DNA of 64,000 bases, from positions 48,414-112,413 of the forward strand of contig JBNAVY010000001.1 of assembly GCA_049700195.1 (NCBI GenBank), read 5' to 3'. Below the pieces are notes generated by a model. That model saw nothing but the letters and a program-made list of their open reading frames with translations, had not been told where the DNA came from and made no database searches. Below are positions 8,999-17,983 of the stretch, in pieces (the stretch's first letter is position 1; every line of letters starts with the position of its first letter). Made by a program: the position numbers and the translations under genes. The stretch is from JBNAVY01 sp049700195. GTDB lineage: Bacteria > Bacillota > Thermoanaerobacteria > Thermoanaerobacterales > Thermoanaerobacteraceae.

Positions 8999-11417
8999 AG
9001 AGGACAATAAAATTATTGAAATTAAAAATAAGCAGATTTTAATAGATGGTAAAGCAACGATTATTACATCTGGCGAAATACATTATTTTCGTTTAGATAA
9101 AGAAGAATGGCAGGACCGTATTAATAAGTTAAAAGCAACGGGCTGCAATGCAGTATCTTCTTATATCCCATGGATTTGTCATGAGCCTTGTGAGGGAATG
9201 GTAGATTTAGAGGGTAAATACCGACCCGAATTGGACGTAGGTGGTTTTATTGATTTATGCAAGGAAAATGGGCTTTATTTTTTAGCAAGACCAGGGCCTT
9301 TTATTATGGCTGAAATTAAAAATGAAGGATTGCCCTCGTGGATTTATAAAAAACATAAAGAAATAATACCAATTTGTTGGGATAATAAAATTACAACAAC
9401 AAAAACTATAGATTACCTTGCACCTGAATTTTTGCAAGAGGTACATAATTGGTACAAAGAAGTAATGAAAGTAATTGCTCCTCGTATTTATACTAAAGGA
9501 GGAAATATTATTGGTGTTCAACTTGATAATGAAGTAGGTATGCTCTCCTGGGTAAGTAATTGCCCGGATTTTACAGAAAATGCTCTTATAGATTTTGCAA
9601 AATGGCTTAAAGGTAAATATGACGAAAAAACGCTTAGAACAAGATACCCTTTTGATTTTGATATGGAAAAATTTATAATAAACATTCGATCTCCCAAAGA
9701 AGAATATGCCTTAGAACTTTTTCGTGACATTGGACATTTTATGAGAAACCGTTTTGCCCGTTATATTGCTCAGCTGCGTTCTTATGCAGAAGAATTCGGA
9801 GTTAAAGACATCCCGTTTTTTGTAAATATTCATGGCACTAGTAATAATCATGGTTTTACATTTCCTGTTGGAATAAGCCAATTGTATGAATCATATACAC
9901 AAGAATCAGGATATATTGCAGGATCAGATTTGTATCTAGGCAATTTAACTATGGACAATTTCCAAGACTTATATATAATAAATAAATTTATGGATGCTGT
10001 TAATAATTATGATCAACCTCTTACATCATTAGAATTTGAATGCGGTGACGGGAATTATGGTAATAATTGTGGGGGCAGATATGAAACTTCTGCTATCGAT
10101 TTAAAAACACGCGTTTGCATTTCACAAGGAAATAAATTATTAAATTATTATCTTTTTTCAGGTGGCAAAAACTATATACTACATCCTTTATTAAATGATG
10201 GAAATGACAGGATTGGAACAACAGGTGAAATGCATGGTTTTGCAGCTCCAGTTTCACCTGAAGGAAAGCTAAACTACACTTATCATAGAATGGCACGTAT
10301 AATAAAAACAATTATGGCTGTTTCTGATAAATTGGCAACAATGGTAGAGGAATATGATAATATTGCTTTAGCTTTTATACCCGATTATTTTATGACAGAA
10401 TATTATTACGAAAAAAGCGAAAAAATGAAGGCAATTATTAACAATTTAACAATGCATAGAGCATATCAATCTTGGGAAACTGCAATACGAAGTCTATTAT
10501 TAGCAAATTATAGATTATCTTCTGTTAACATACAAAAAGAAATAGATCATTTAAAAACCACAGTTCTTATATTATTATCAGCAAGATATATGGATTCAAA
10601 AATACAAACAAAACTTGTGGAATTCCTTAAAAAAGGAGGTAAAATATTTTTATATGGAGAAGTTCCTCAAATGGATATGGAAGGTAATAAATGTACTATA
10701 TTACAAGAAGCAATAAAAGTGAAAGAAAAAGAAATTATAAAAAACAGTGATGATTTTTATCTTTCAATATATGCTGATGGATGGGCTTCTCCAAGGCCTG
10801 AAGTAAGAACAGATTTTATACAGACGTTAATTATTGAAGAAGGCGAAGCGATTTTTAGGCTTCATGGAACTAATGAAGTTTGCGGTTTTGAAACAAATGT
10901 ATCAAAAGGTAAAATTATAGGTGTTACAGCTAATTATATATGTGATATTAATTTTATAAAAGAAGCTATGGGTAGACTTGGTGTTACACCTATGCTATAT
11001 CATGATTGTAATGATAATGGAATTATTATTACATCAACAGTTAATGATAATAATGAGAGATTTTTACATTTAATAAATTTAGATGATTATGAAAAGTCAG
11101 TATATATTTACAAAGATAATAAAATGCTTTTTGATGGAAATCAAATTAGCATTGAAGGGAAAGACGGAATTATGATTCCTTTAAATGTTTATATAAATGA
11201 AATAAAAATAATCTATTCAACAGCCGAAATTATTGAAAAAGGAGAAGGTTTTATAAAATTCAGACTGACTCAGTCCAAAGATATAATTGTACTTGAAACA
11301 TTAAGACAAATTCAAGATAATAATGATTATGAAATTTACAGAAATGGGGAAATACACAAAATAATATCTAAGAAAAATAGCAAAATAGACAACATACTAG
11401 AAATAAATTACAAATAG
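8991..11417 (+). CDS. Second GH35 family glycoside hydrolase
   Basis: This 808-residue paralogue of the GH35 at 135 has the same architecture: SGEIHYFR, SYIPWICHEP, ARPGPFIMAE. The predicted acid/base is Glu181 in QLDNEVG and the nucleophile is Glu348 in SLEFECG. The C-terminal half carries beta-domains. It has no signal peptide. The ATG overlaps the end of the preceding gene by 8 bases, with GAGGGTGAG as ribosome site. Arginine codon choice is uneven: the first half often uses CGN, the second half only AGA/AGG, which may record a recombination event. It is the last gene of the first enzyme operon, before a 380-bp regulatory gap. It could be a beta-galactosidase, a beta-glucosidase-like enzyme or a transglycosylase; the substrate is not readable. 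Confidence 0.83.
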   Translation: MHKEDNKIIEIKNKQILIDGKATIITSGEIHYFRLDKEEWQDRINKLKATGCNAVSSYIPWICHEPCEGMVDLEGKYRPELDVGGFIDLCKENGLYFLARPGPFIMAEIKNEGLPSWIYKKHKEIIPICWDNKITTTKTIDYLAPEFLQEVHNWYKEVMKVIAPRIYTKGGNIIGVQLDNEVGMLSWVSNCPDFTENALIDFAKWLKGKYDEKTLRTRYPFDFDMEKFIINIRSPKEEYALELFRDIGHFMRNRFARYIAQLRSYAEEFGVKDIPFFVNIHGTSNNHGFTFPVGISQLYESYTQESGYIAGSDLYLGNLTMDNFQDLYIINKFMDAVNNYDQPLTSLEFECGDGNYGNNCGGRYETSAIDLKTRVCISQGNKLLNYYLFSGGKNYILHPLLNDGNDRIGTTGEMHGFAAPVSPEGKLNYTYHRMARIIKTIMAVSDKLATMVEEYDNIALAFIPDYFMTEYYYEKSEKMKAIINNLTMHRAYQSWETAIRSLLLANYRLSSVNIQKEIDHLKTTVLILLSARYMDSKIQTKLVEFLKKGGKIFLYGEVPQMDMEGNKCTILQEAIKVKEKEIIKNSDDFYLSIYADGWASPRPEVRTDFIQTLIIEEGEAIFRLHGTNEVCGFETNVSKGKIIGVTANYICDINFIKEAMGRLGVTPMLYHDCNDNGIIITSTVNDNNERFLHLINLDDYEKSVYIYKDNKMLFDGNQISIEGKDGIMIPLNVYINEIKIIYSTAEIIEKGEGFIKFRLTQSKDIIVLETLRQIQDNNDYEIYRNGEIHKIISKKNSKIDNILEINYK

Positions 11418-11424
11418 ATAAATT

Positions 11425-11440
11425 GTTGAAATGTTTCAAC
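11425..11440. promoter_or_regulatory. LacI-type operator candidate 1
   Basis: GTTGAAATGTTTCAAC is an inverted repeat with 7-bp arms and a 2-base centre, 8 bases after the stop of the GH35 gene. Its arms share GAAA/TTTC with the perfect palindrome at 11,601. The two centres are about 174 bp apart, compatible with DNA looping by a LacI-family tetramer. A 2-base loop rules out a useful RNA hairpin, so a protein site is more likely than a terminator. Confidence 0.55.
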
Positions 11441-11561
11441 ATAAAAAATAAAATTTACTTATAGAAATTTATTTTTAAATAATATCTAATAAACAATCTG
11501 GATATAATTTTATTTTATCTTAGCTATATAAAACAAATTTTTATAAATTTTAAAAAGTATA

Positions 11562-11590
11562 TTGACAGTTTATTAAGGGGGTGATATACT
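11562..11590 (+). promoter_or_regulatory. Sigma-A promoter of the transport operon
   Basis: TTGACA at 11,562-11,567 and TATACT at 11,585-11,590 are separated by exactly 17 bases, a near-consensus housekeeping promoter. Transcription should begin near 11,597, just before the TGAAACGTTTCA palindrome at 11,601, so a bound repressor would block initiation or escape. It would drive the operon starting with the binding-protein gene at 11,798 and leave a leader of about 200 bases. Confidence 0.75.
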
Positions 11591-11600
11591 AAAATTAATG

Positions 11601-11612
11601 TGAAACGTTTCA
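11601..11612. promoter_or_regulatory. LacI-type operator candidate 2 (perfect palindrome)
   Basis: TGAAACGTTTCA is a perfect 12-bp palindrome with the central CG typical of LacI/CcpA-family sites. It lies about 11 bases downstream of the -10 box at 11,585-11,590, the classical repressor position. It is slightly shorter than a 14-bp CcpA cre site, so a pathway-specific LacI regulator (perhaps the one ending at base 92) is the better guess, but CcpA cannot be excluded. Confidence 0.65.
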
Positions 11613-11797
11613 ACTAAAATAAATTAGAATATATTTTGGGAGGTGTAGATTAAAATTTTAAACTAAAGAAAATTAATAAGAGTTAATGTATTTTTTACAG
11701 ACTATTTGATTACGATTACACAATTTACGAATATAATAGACTTACTAAAGTTTATTATATAAAATATATAAATTTATAAAGGAGTGGAGGATGTTTT

Positions 11798-13192
11798 ATG
11801 AAAAATCTAAAGAGAACTTTTGCAATAATTATGGCTTTAGTATTAATGAGTTTAGCAGCTGGGTGTTCAAAACCCAATACAAGTAATAGCAGTTCTAGTA
11901 CAAGTTCAAATTCTAATACTGCATCTAAAGAAGTTGTTACTTTAAAATATGCTAACTGGAATTTAGGTACTGAAGAAGAAAATAATATTGAAAGACAAAT
12001 GATACAAGCATTTAATGACACACATCCAAATATTAAAGTAGAAATTGATAGTTCTATAACTCCAAAAGATTATAATGATAATCTTGCTGCTGCAGCAGCT
12101 TCAGGAACTATGCCTGATGTATTTATGCTTATTAATGTTCCGTCAGGAATAGCAAATGGATGGCTTTATGATATTAGTTCTATTGTGCAAAATGACAGCG
12201 AGTGGAATAAAATACCACAAAATGTTACAGATACAATTAAATATAATGGAAAAGTTTATGCTATACCATTTGCAGAACATTTTATGGGATATTTTATAAA
12301 TAATGATATTTTTAACAAGGAAAATATACAACCATTAAAATTCGGTTTTACAATTGATGAATTTAAAAAAGATGTACTTGATTTAACAAAACCAAGCAAA
12401 GGTATAGTAGGATTAAGCAATGAAAGTGAGATAATAGATTGGTATCCTGCAACCGTATCAGATAAATTTGGATGGTATACATGGACTGGAAATGGATTTG
12501 ATCTTAATTCACAGGCTTTTATAGATGGTGTAAACTTAGCTAGAACTTTTGATAAAGCAGGTGCTGTATATAATGCTTTGACTGACGAGGAAAAGGCTAA
12601 AATTGCCGGAAGCAAAGATGCTAATGGATGGCAGACAGGTCATGTTGCTATTGATTGGGATGGGACTTGGATGTTACCAGATTTTAAAAAGAATCTTAAT
12701 TTTTCATATTCATTTGTTGGAATACCAAATGGCAGAACACCTATAACTTTAGATTATGTTGGAATAGCAAAATCCACTAAACATGCCCAAGAAGCTTATG
12801 AGTTTGCAAAATGGATGTCATTTTCTAAAGAAGGTTATTTGAAACGATTCGAACTTGCAGAAAAATCAGGTACAGTTGTAAGTTCAATACCAATAATGAA
12901 AGATCAGGAGTTAATTGACAAGTACTTATCAATAGCAAAAGTAGATGGTTTAAAAGAAGCTTTTGGCAATATTGATAATAGTATAGTTGAAGGCTTTAAA
13001 TTTATACCAGGATATGTTGATGCAAGATGGAATGCTCCAACAGGAATTAAAGTTGGTGATAAAGATAATGCAACAATTGGTGATGTATTATGGAATGCAC
13101 CAAAACTTGGATTAAAGATTGAGGACTATGTAAATCAATTAAATAAATTAGCTAATGAAAAATATCAAGATGCATTAAAAGCTATAAAATAA
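11798..13192 (+). CDS. ABC sugar-binding lipoprotein (family 1 SBP)
   Basis: A 464-residue extracellular solute-binding protein. A lipoprotein signal (MKNLKRTF, hydrophobic core, LAAGC) puts the lipidated Cys at 23, followed by a Ser/Asn/Thr-rich linker. The mature part has the family 1 pattern (FNDTHPNIKVEID, AAASGTMPDVFML, GKVYAIPFAEH, AYEFAKWMSF). It should capture oligosaccharides at the outer membrane face and deliver them to one of the permease pairs downstream. The start follows GGAGTGGAGG. It is the first gene behind the 11,562 promoter. The ligand is probably the glycan cut by the surrounding GH enzymes (inference). Confidence 0.88.
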   Translation: MKNLKRTFAIIMALVLMSLAAGCSKPNTSNSSSSTSSNSNTASKEVVTLKYANWNLGTEEENNIERQMIQAFNDTHPNIKVEIDSSITPKDYNDNLAAAAASGTMPDVFMLINVPSGIANGWLYDISSIVQNDSEWNKIPQNVTDTIKYNGKVYAIPFAEHFMGYFINNDIFNKENIQPLKFGFTIDEFKKDVLDLTKPSKGIVGLSNESEIIDWYPATVSDKFGWYTWTGNGFDLNSQAFIDGVNLARTFDKAGAVYNALTDEEKAKIAGSKDANGWQTGHVAIDWDGTWMLPDFKKNLNFSYSFVGIPNGRTPITLDYVGIAKSTKHAQEAYEFAKWMSFSKEGYLKRFELAEKSGTVVSSIPIMKDQELIDKYLSIAKVDGLKEAFGNIDNSIVEGFKFIPGYVDARWNAPTGIKVGDKDNATIGDVLWNAPKLGLKIEDYVNQLNKLANEKYQDALKAIK

Positions 13193-13215
13193 GTAATTAA
13201 ATCAGGAGGCCGGAA

Positions 13216-16185
13216 ATGTTTATAAATATAAAGTTTAAAAAATACATTGCAACTCTTTTAATTCTCACTATTGTTTTATCTAATATTATTATAACAAATG
13301 TTGTTAGGGCAGATACTTCAAGTAAAATGCGGCACGAAAATATAATTAATCTACTTGAAAAAAGATATTATATAGTATTAGATGAATGGCATAAAAATGG
13401 GATAACAGAAGTTGATGGTTTTTATAAAGTTATACCGGCCTCCGATTTTATTTTAAAAAATAATGCTTATATAGTTAAAAGTCCAAAAAATGAGGGTTAT
13501 AAAGGTGATGCTGTTAATCTACAAGGTAATTCTGAAGTAGATATAAATATTGATGTTGAAAATAGTGGCTTATATACTTTAGCTTTTGATTATTATCCAG
13601 TTGACCCTACAAGTGAAAATTTTGAATCGTCAATTAAAATTAATAATGTCTATCAGTATTATGAGTTAAGAAGGATAGTTTTTCCATTTGAATGGAAGTA
13701 TGATAAAAAGGTTTTTGAAAGGGACAGATACCAAAACCAGATTTTACCACAGCAAGTTAAGGTTTTTAAGTGGTATAATAATGTAAATATTCAAGATCCA
13801 ATGCATTTATATGATAAACCAATAGAAATATTTTTACAAAAAGGTAAAAATACAATATCACTTAAAAATATAGGAGAAAATGTTATTTTAGGTAATTGTT
13901 ATATAAAATCACAAGAAAATATAATCGATTATGATAAATATTTAGGAAACAGCAAAAATGAGATTGTAAATAATTATTTCAGTGAATATGGTGCAGAACA
14001 TATTTATAGTAAAAATAATTTAAGGACACGTATAAAAGCTGAAAAAGATCCAGACCTGACACCGTATAATGTAAAATATGATTTATTTAATATAGTTGAT
14101 GGTAAGTCATGGAATAGAGCAGGTGATTTAATAACTTGGGAAATAACTGTTGAAAAAAGCGGGTTTTATAATATTTCTTTTAAGGCACGACAGGATCAGA
14201 AAATAAATAGACCTGTTTTTAGGACATTATATATAGATAATAAAATACCTTTTAAAGAAGCAGAACATATTATGTTTCCATTTACTAATTCATGGGAAAA
14301 TTACTCTTTATCTAATGTTGAAGGAAATTCTTATAAAATTTATCTTACAAAGGGTATACATTTTATTTCACTAGAAGTTGATGCTTCTTTATTTAGAGAG
14401 ATAATTGACAGATCAACAGAAATAATTCAACAAATAAATGATTTGTCACTTGAGATAAAAAAATTGACAGGAAATAATATTGACCCTAATAGAGACTGGG
14501 TAATAATGGATTATATTCCTGATATAAAAGTTAGACTTGAGAATTGGCAAAAAGAATTAAAATTAGAGTTAAAAATTTTAAATGATTTAAATTCCTCTAA
14601 TTCTACTGAAGCAACTTTTTTAAAAATGGCAATTAATCAATTAGAAATTTTAAAATCAAAGCCAAATGAAATACCTAAAAGACTAACTATTCTTTCTGAA
14701 GGCTCATCATCAGTATTAGAGTATTTGAGCACCATAATTTCTAACTTAGAAGATAATCCTCTATCTATAAATAAAATATATATTTATGGGGACAAAGCTG
14801 TTTTACCCGTTCCGAATGTTGGATTATTTGAAAAGTTAAAAGATAGTTTTGAAAGATTTATTTTATCCTTTAAGAGCAACCCATATCAATTAGCAACAAA
14901 TACTGGGAATGAGATTAATATTTGGGTAAACCGGCCTAGAAGTTATGTGGAATTAATGCAAAAGATGACTGACAATGAATTTACAAGTAAAACAGGATAT
15001 AAAGTTAACTTTTCTGTTATGCCAGATGAAGGTAAACTTATTTTAGCAAGCGCTGCTGGTGAACAGCCTGATGCAGCTTTAGGTATAAGTAATTGGCTTC
15101 CTTATGAATTAGCAATAAGAGGTGCAGTTTATAATTTACGTAATTTTGAAGATTTTGATAAGTATATAAATATCTTTTCACCAGGTGCATTTCTACCATA
15201 TATTATAGATGACAAAGTTTATGCTATACCTGAAACACAGGATTTTTGGGTACTCTTTTACAGAAAAGATATATTTGATAAGCTTAATTTACCTGTTCCA
15301 AATGATTGGAATGATGTAATTAAAATTTTACCTGAACTTCAAAGGTACGGAATGAATTTTTATGATCCTATTGCAGGATATGGTGGTTTTAAACCATTTA
15401 TGGTTACAGTACCATTTATATATCAATATAATGGACAGCTCTATAATAGCAATGGTATGTCTACTGCTATTAATTCTGAAAATGATTTGAAAGGTATAGA
15501 ACTTATGAGCAATTTGTTTACAACTTACAGTATGCCAATGCAAGTACCGAATTTTTATAATCATTTCAGATATGGGACTTTACCAGTTGGTATTTCAAAT
15601 TTTACAACATATGTTCAACTACTTACCGCTGCACCTGAAATTAAAGGTTTATGGGGCATAAGTCTATATCCAGGAGTAGAAAATAAACAGAAAGTAGTTG
15701 AAAGATGGGCACCTGGATCAGCTCAATCTTGTGTTATATTTAATAAAAGTATTAAGAAACAAAAAACATGGGAGTTTTTAAAATGGTGGATGTCAACTGA
15801 TATACAGACAGAGTTTGCAAATAATTTAAGATTATCTTATGGAGAAGAATATATGTGGAATACTGCTAATATTGATGCATTTAAAAAACTACCTTGGGAT
15901 AAGAATCAAAAAGAGGTTATTTTAAATCAATGGCAATGGTTGAAAGAGGTACCAAAAACTCCAGGAAGTTATATGCTTGAAAGAGAAATAAGCAATGTTT
16001 GGAATAAAATAGTTTTTGATGGTGAAAATCCAAGAAGTGCAATCGATGATGCATCAATTGTTGTTAACAGAGAAATCAGGCGTAAAATGGAGGAGTTTGG
16101 ATATATCAAGAATGGTGAAATAGTAAAGCCATACAAGATACCAACAGTTGAAATGGTCGAAGGATGGATGAAACATGACAAATAA
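13216..16185 (+). CDS. Large modular solute-binding protein (989 aa)
   Basis: An unusually long binding protein. A Sec signal peptide (cleavage probably after VVRA, residue 32) is followed by two similar beta-sandwich segments (about 80-235 and 255-390; both include ...IMFPF/IVFPFEW and a KGK/KGI strand). A helical stretch follows (about 395-530). A family 1 solute-binding domain occupies about 565-989 (EINIWVNRP, AAGEQPDAALG, DKVYAIPETQDFWVLFYRKDIF, WEFLKWWMS). Usual binding proteins are 420-550 residues. No lipobox is seen, so the anchoring is unclear. RBS GGAGG lies upstream and the gene overlaps the next permease by 11 bases. The N-terminal modules may bind polysaccharide or a partner protein. 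Confidence 0.8.
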   Translation: MFINIKFKKYIATLLILTIVLSNIIITNVVRADTSSKMRHENIINLLEKRYYIVLDEWHKNGITEVDGFYKVIPASDFILKNNAYIVKSPKNEGYKGDAVNLQGNSEVDINIDVENSGLYTLAFDYYPVDPTSENFESSIKINNVYQYYELRRIVFPFEWKYDKKVFERDRYQNQILPQQVKVFKWYNNVNIQDPMHLYDKPIEIFLQKGKNTISLKNIGENVILGNCYIKSQENIIDYDKYLGNSKNEIVNNYFSEYGAEHIYSKNNLRTRIKAEKDPDLTPYNVKYDLFNIVDGKSWNRAGDLITWEITVEKSGFYNISFKARQDQKINRPVFRTLYIDNKIPFKEAEHIMFPFTNSWENYSLSNVEGNSYKIYLTKGIHFISLEVDASLFREIIDRSTEIIQQINDLSLEIKKLTGNNIDPNRDWVIMDYIPDIKVRLENWQKELKLELKILNDLNSSNSTEATFLKMAINQLEILKSKPNEIPKRLTILSEGSSSVLEYLSTIISNLEDNPLSINKIYIYGDKAVLPVPNVGLFEKLKDSFERFILSFKSNPYQLATNTGNEINIWVNRPRSYVELMQKMTDNEFTSKTGYKVNFSVMPDEGKLILASAAGEQPDAALGISNWLPYELAIRGAVYNLRNFEDFDKYINIFSPGAFLPYIIDDKVYAIPETQDFWVLFYRKDIFDKLNLPVPNDWNDVIKILPELQRYGMNFYDPIAGYGGFKPFMVTVPFIYQYNGQLYNSNGMSTAINSENDLKGIELMSNLFTTYSMPMQVPNFYNHFRYGTLPVGISNFTTYVQLLTAAPEIKGLWGISLYPGVENKQKVVERWAPGSAQSCVIFNKSIKKQKTWEFLKWWMSTDIQTEFANNLRLSYGEEYMWNTANIDAFKKLPWDKNQKEVILNQWQWLKEVPKTPGSYMLEREISNVWNKIVFDGENPRSAIDDASIVVNREIRRKMEEFGYIKNGEIVKPYKIPTVEMVEGWMKHDK

Positions 16186-17083
16186 TCATATAGCAAGAAA
16201 CACAAAACTAAATAAAGAACCATATTTGTTTTTATTGCCTTATCTTGCTATGTTTACAATTTTTATAGTAGTACCAATTGTAATGGCAATTTTACTATCA
16301 TTAACTAATTTTAATGGATTGCAAATGCCAAAATTTATTGGTCTTAAAAATTATATTAATTTGATAACAAATGACGATGTATTTATGCAGTATGTTTTGC
16401 CTAATACTATAAAATTTTCACTGATTGTTGGACCAGGTGGATATTTACTTTCTTTTTTACTTGCGTGGATGTTAGCTCAGATACCTAAAGCTCCAAGAAC
16501 TCTCCTGGCTCTTTTGATATATTCGCCATCTATGACATCTGGTATAGCTATGGCGGTTGTTTGGAGTATAATTTTTAATGGAGATCAAACAGGTTATTTA
16601 AATAGTTTATTAATGAAGTTTGGATTTTTGACACAGCCGGTTCAATGGTTACAATCGCCACATTACCTTATGACGATTATGATAATTGTATCTTTATGGA
16701 GCAGCATGGGGTTAGGGTTTTTAGCCATGTTAGCAGGTGTCTTAAACATAGATCCATCGTTATATGAGGCGGGTTATATAGATGGAATAAGCAACAGATT
16801 TCAAGAAATATTTTATATTACGATCCCATCAATGAAACCACAGATGCTTTTTGGAGCAGTTATGGCTGTTGTAGGTACATTTCAAAGTGGGGCAATTGGT
16901 GTTATGCTTACAGGTGCAAATCCAACACCTAATTATGCGGGTCAGCTTTTGGTAAATCATATTGACGATTATGGTCTTATAAGATATGAGATGGGTTATG
17001 CAGCAGCAGTTTCTGTAGTTTTGCTTATAATGGTCTATTGGATTGCAAAAGTTGCATGGCGATTGTTTGGTGATAATGATTAA
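16175..17083 (+). CDS. ABC sugar permease (MalF-type)
   Basis: A 302-residue inner-membrane permease with six predicted helices and the EAA loop (YEAGYIDGISNRFQEIFYITIP) that docks the ATPase. It starts inside the end of the 989-aa binding-protein gene (11-base overlap), so the two are translationally coupled. It pairs with the MalG-type permease that follows to form the channel of a CUT1 carbohydrate importer. No ATPase gene is present in this operon, so a shared MsmX/UgpC-type ATPase is presumed. Confidence 0.87.
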   Translation: MTNNHIARNTKLNKEPYLFLLPYLAMFTIFIVVPIVMAILLSLTNFNGLQMPKFIGLKNYINLITNDDVFMQYVLPNTIKFSLIVGPGGYLLSFLLAWMLAQIPKAPRTLLALLIYSPSMTSGIAMAVVWSIIFNGDQTGYLNSLLMKFGFLTQPVQWLQSPHYLMTIMIIVSLWSSMGLGFLAMLAGVLNIDPSLYEAGYIDGISNRFQEIFYITIPSMKPQMLFGAVMAVVGTFQSGAIGVMLTGANPTPNYAGQLLVNHIDDYGLIRYEMGYAAAVSVVLLIMVYWIAKVAWRLFGDND

Positions 17084-17096
17084 AGGGGGAAATAAA

Positions 17097-17972
17097 ATGG
17101 CATCATTTAGCGGTACTAAAATTAATCCTACTAAATTTGACAAAACTCAAATACCTTTTTATATAATATTAGTTCCACTTGCACTTTTTATGATTTTACC
17201 GATAATATTTATTTTTGCTCATGCATTTAAGCCTTTAGATGAACTTTTTGCATTTCCGCCTACGTTTTTTCCTCAGAAACCAACTTTAGAAAATTTTAAG
17301 AATTTATTTAGTATAAGCACAGATAGCGGTATTCCGATTTCAAGGTATTTATTTAATAGTATTTTTATAACTTTTTCTGTTATGATCTTGACTATTTTTA
17401 TTAGCACAGCAGCAGCGTTTGCATTATCTAAAATGAAATTTAAGCTTAAAAGTTTTATATTTGAAATGAATACTTTAGCTTTGATGTTTGTCAGTACGGC
17501 TGTTACAATACCACGATATTTGTTAATATCAAAATTGCATATTATAGATACTTATTTTGCACATATATTACCGCTAATAGCTATGCCTGTTGGACTTTTT
17601 CTTATTAAACAGTTTTTAGATCAAATACCTGATTCTTTAATTGAAGCTGCAAAAATAGATGGTGCATCAAGCTTTTATATATATAGAAATATTATTCTTC
17701 CATTAATTAAGCCTGCAATAGCAACTGTAGCAATTTTGTCTTTTCAAATTGTATGGAACAATTTAGAAACATCTAATTTATATGTCAATAATGAGAGCTT
17801 AAGAACATTTGCATTTTATATGAGTACGCTAACTTCGAATGTGGGTAATAATGTAGCCGGACAGGGTATGGCGGCAGCAGCAACCTTGATAATGTTTTTA
17901 CCAAATTTGATTATATTTATAATTTTACAAAGAAATGTAATGAATACTATGGCTTATTCTGGGATTAAGTAA
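17097..17972 (+). CDS. ABC sugar permease (MalG-type)
   Basis: A 291-residue membrane protein of the CUT1 family. It has an N-terminal helix (FYIILVPLALFMILPIIFIFAHAF), further helices and the EAA loop IEAAKIDGASSFYIYRNIILP, and ends MNTMAYSGIK, typical of MalG-like subunits. ATG 17,097 follows AAAGGGGGAAA; the frame is open back to 17,043 but that part overlaps the previous gene and has no ribosome site. It forms a channel pair with the permease at 16,175. Confidence 0.87.
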   Translation: MASFSGTKINPTKFDKTQIPFYIILVPLALFMILPIIFIFAHAFKPLDELFAFPPTFFPQKPTLENFKNLFSISTDSGIPISRYLFNSIFITFSVMILTIFISTAAAFALSKMKFKLKSFIFEMNTLALMFVSTAVTIPRYLLISKLHIIDTYFAHILPLIAMPVGLFLIKQFLDQIPDSLIEAAKIDGASSFYIYRNIILPLIKPAIATVAILSFQIVWNNLETSNLYVNNESLRTFAFYMSTLTSNVGNNVAGQGMAAAATLIMFLPNLIIFIILQRNVMNTMAYSGIK

Positions 17973-17983
17973 AGGTGATAAAG

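Larger units (their letters stand above)
11418..11797. other. 380-bp regulatory gap between enzyme and transport operons
   Basis: No gene is seen here. It holds the two operator palindromes and the promoter listed separately. A further stretch around 11,637-11,655 has a GGGAGG ribosome-site-like string but no usable start codon after it. The rest is AT-rich leader (11,660-11,780), ending with the GGAGTGGAGG ribosome site of the binding-protein gene. I saw no riboswitch-like structure or terminator. Confidence 0.6.

Noticed and set aside
11425..11440. Palindrome considered as a transcription terminator of the first operon
   Set aside because: The central gap is only 2 bases and no T run follows, so an RNA hairpin would not form well; a protein operator is more likely.
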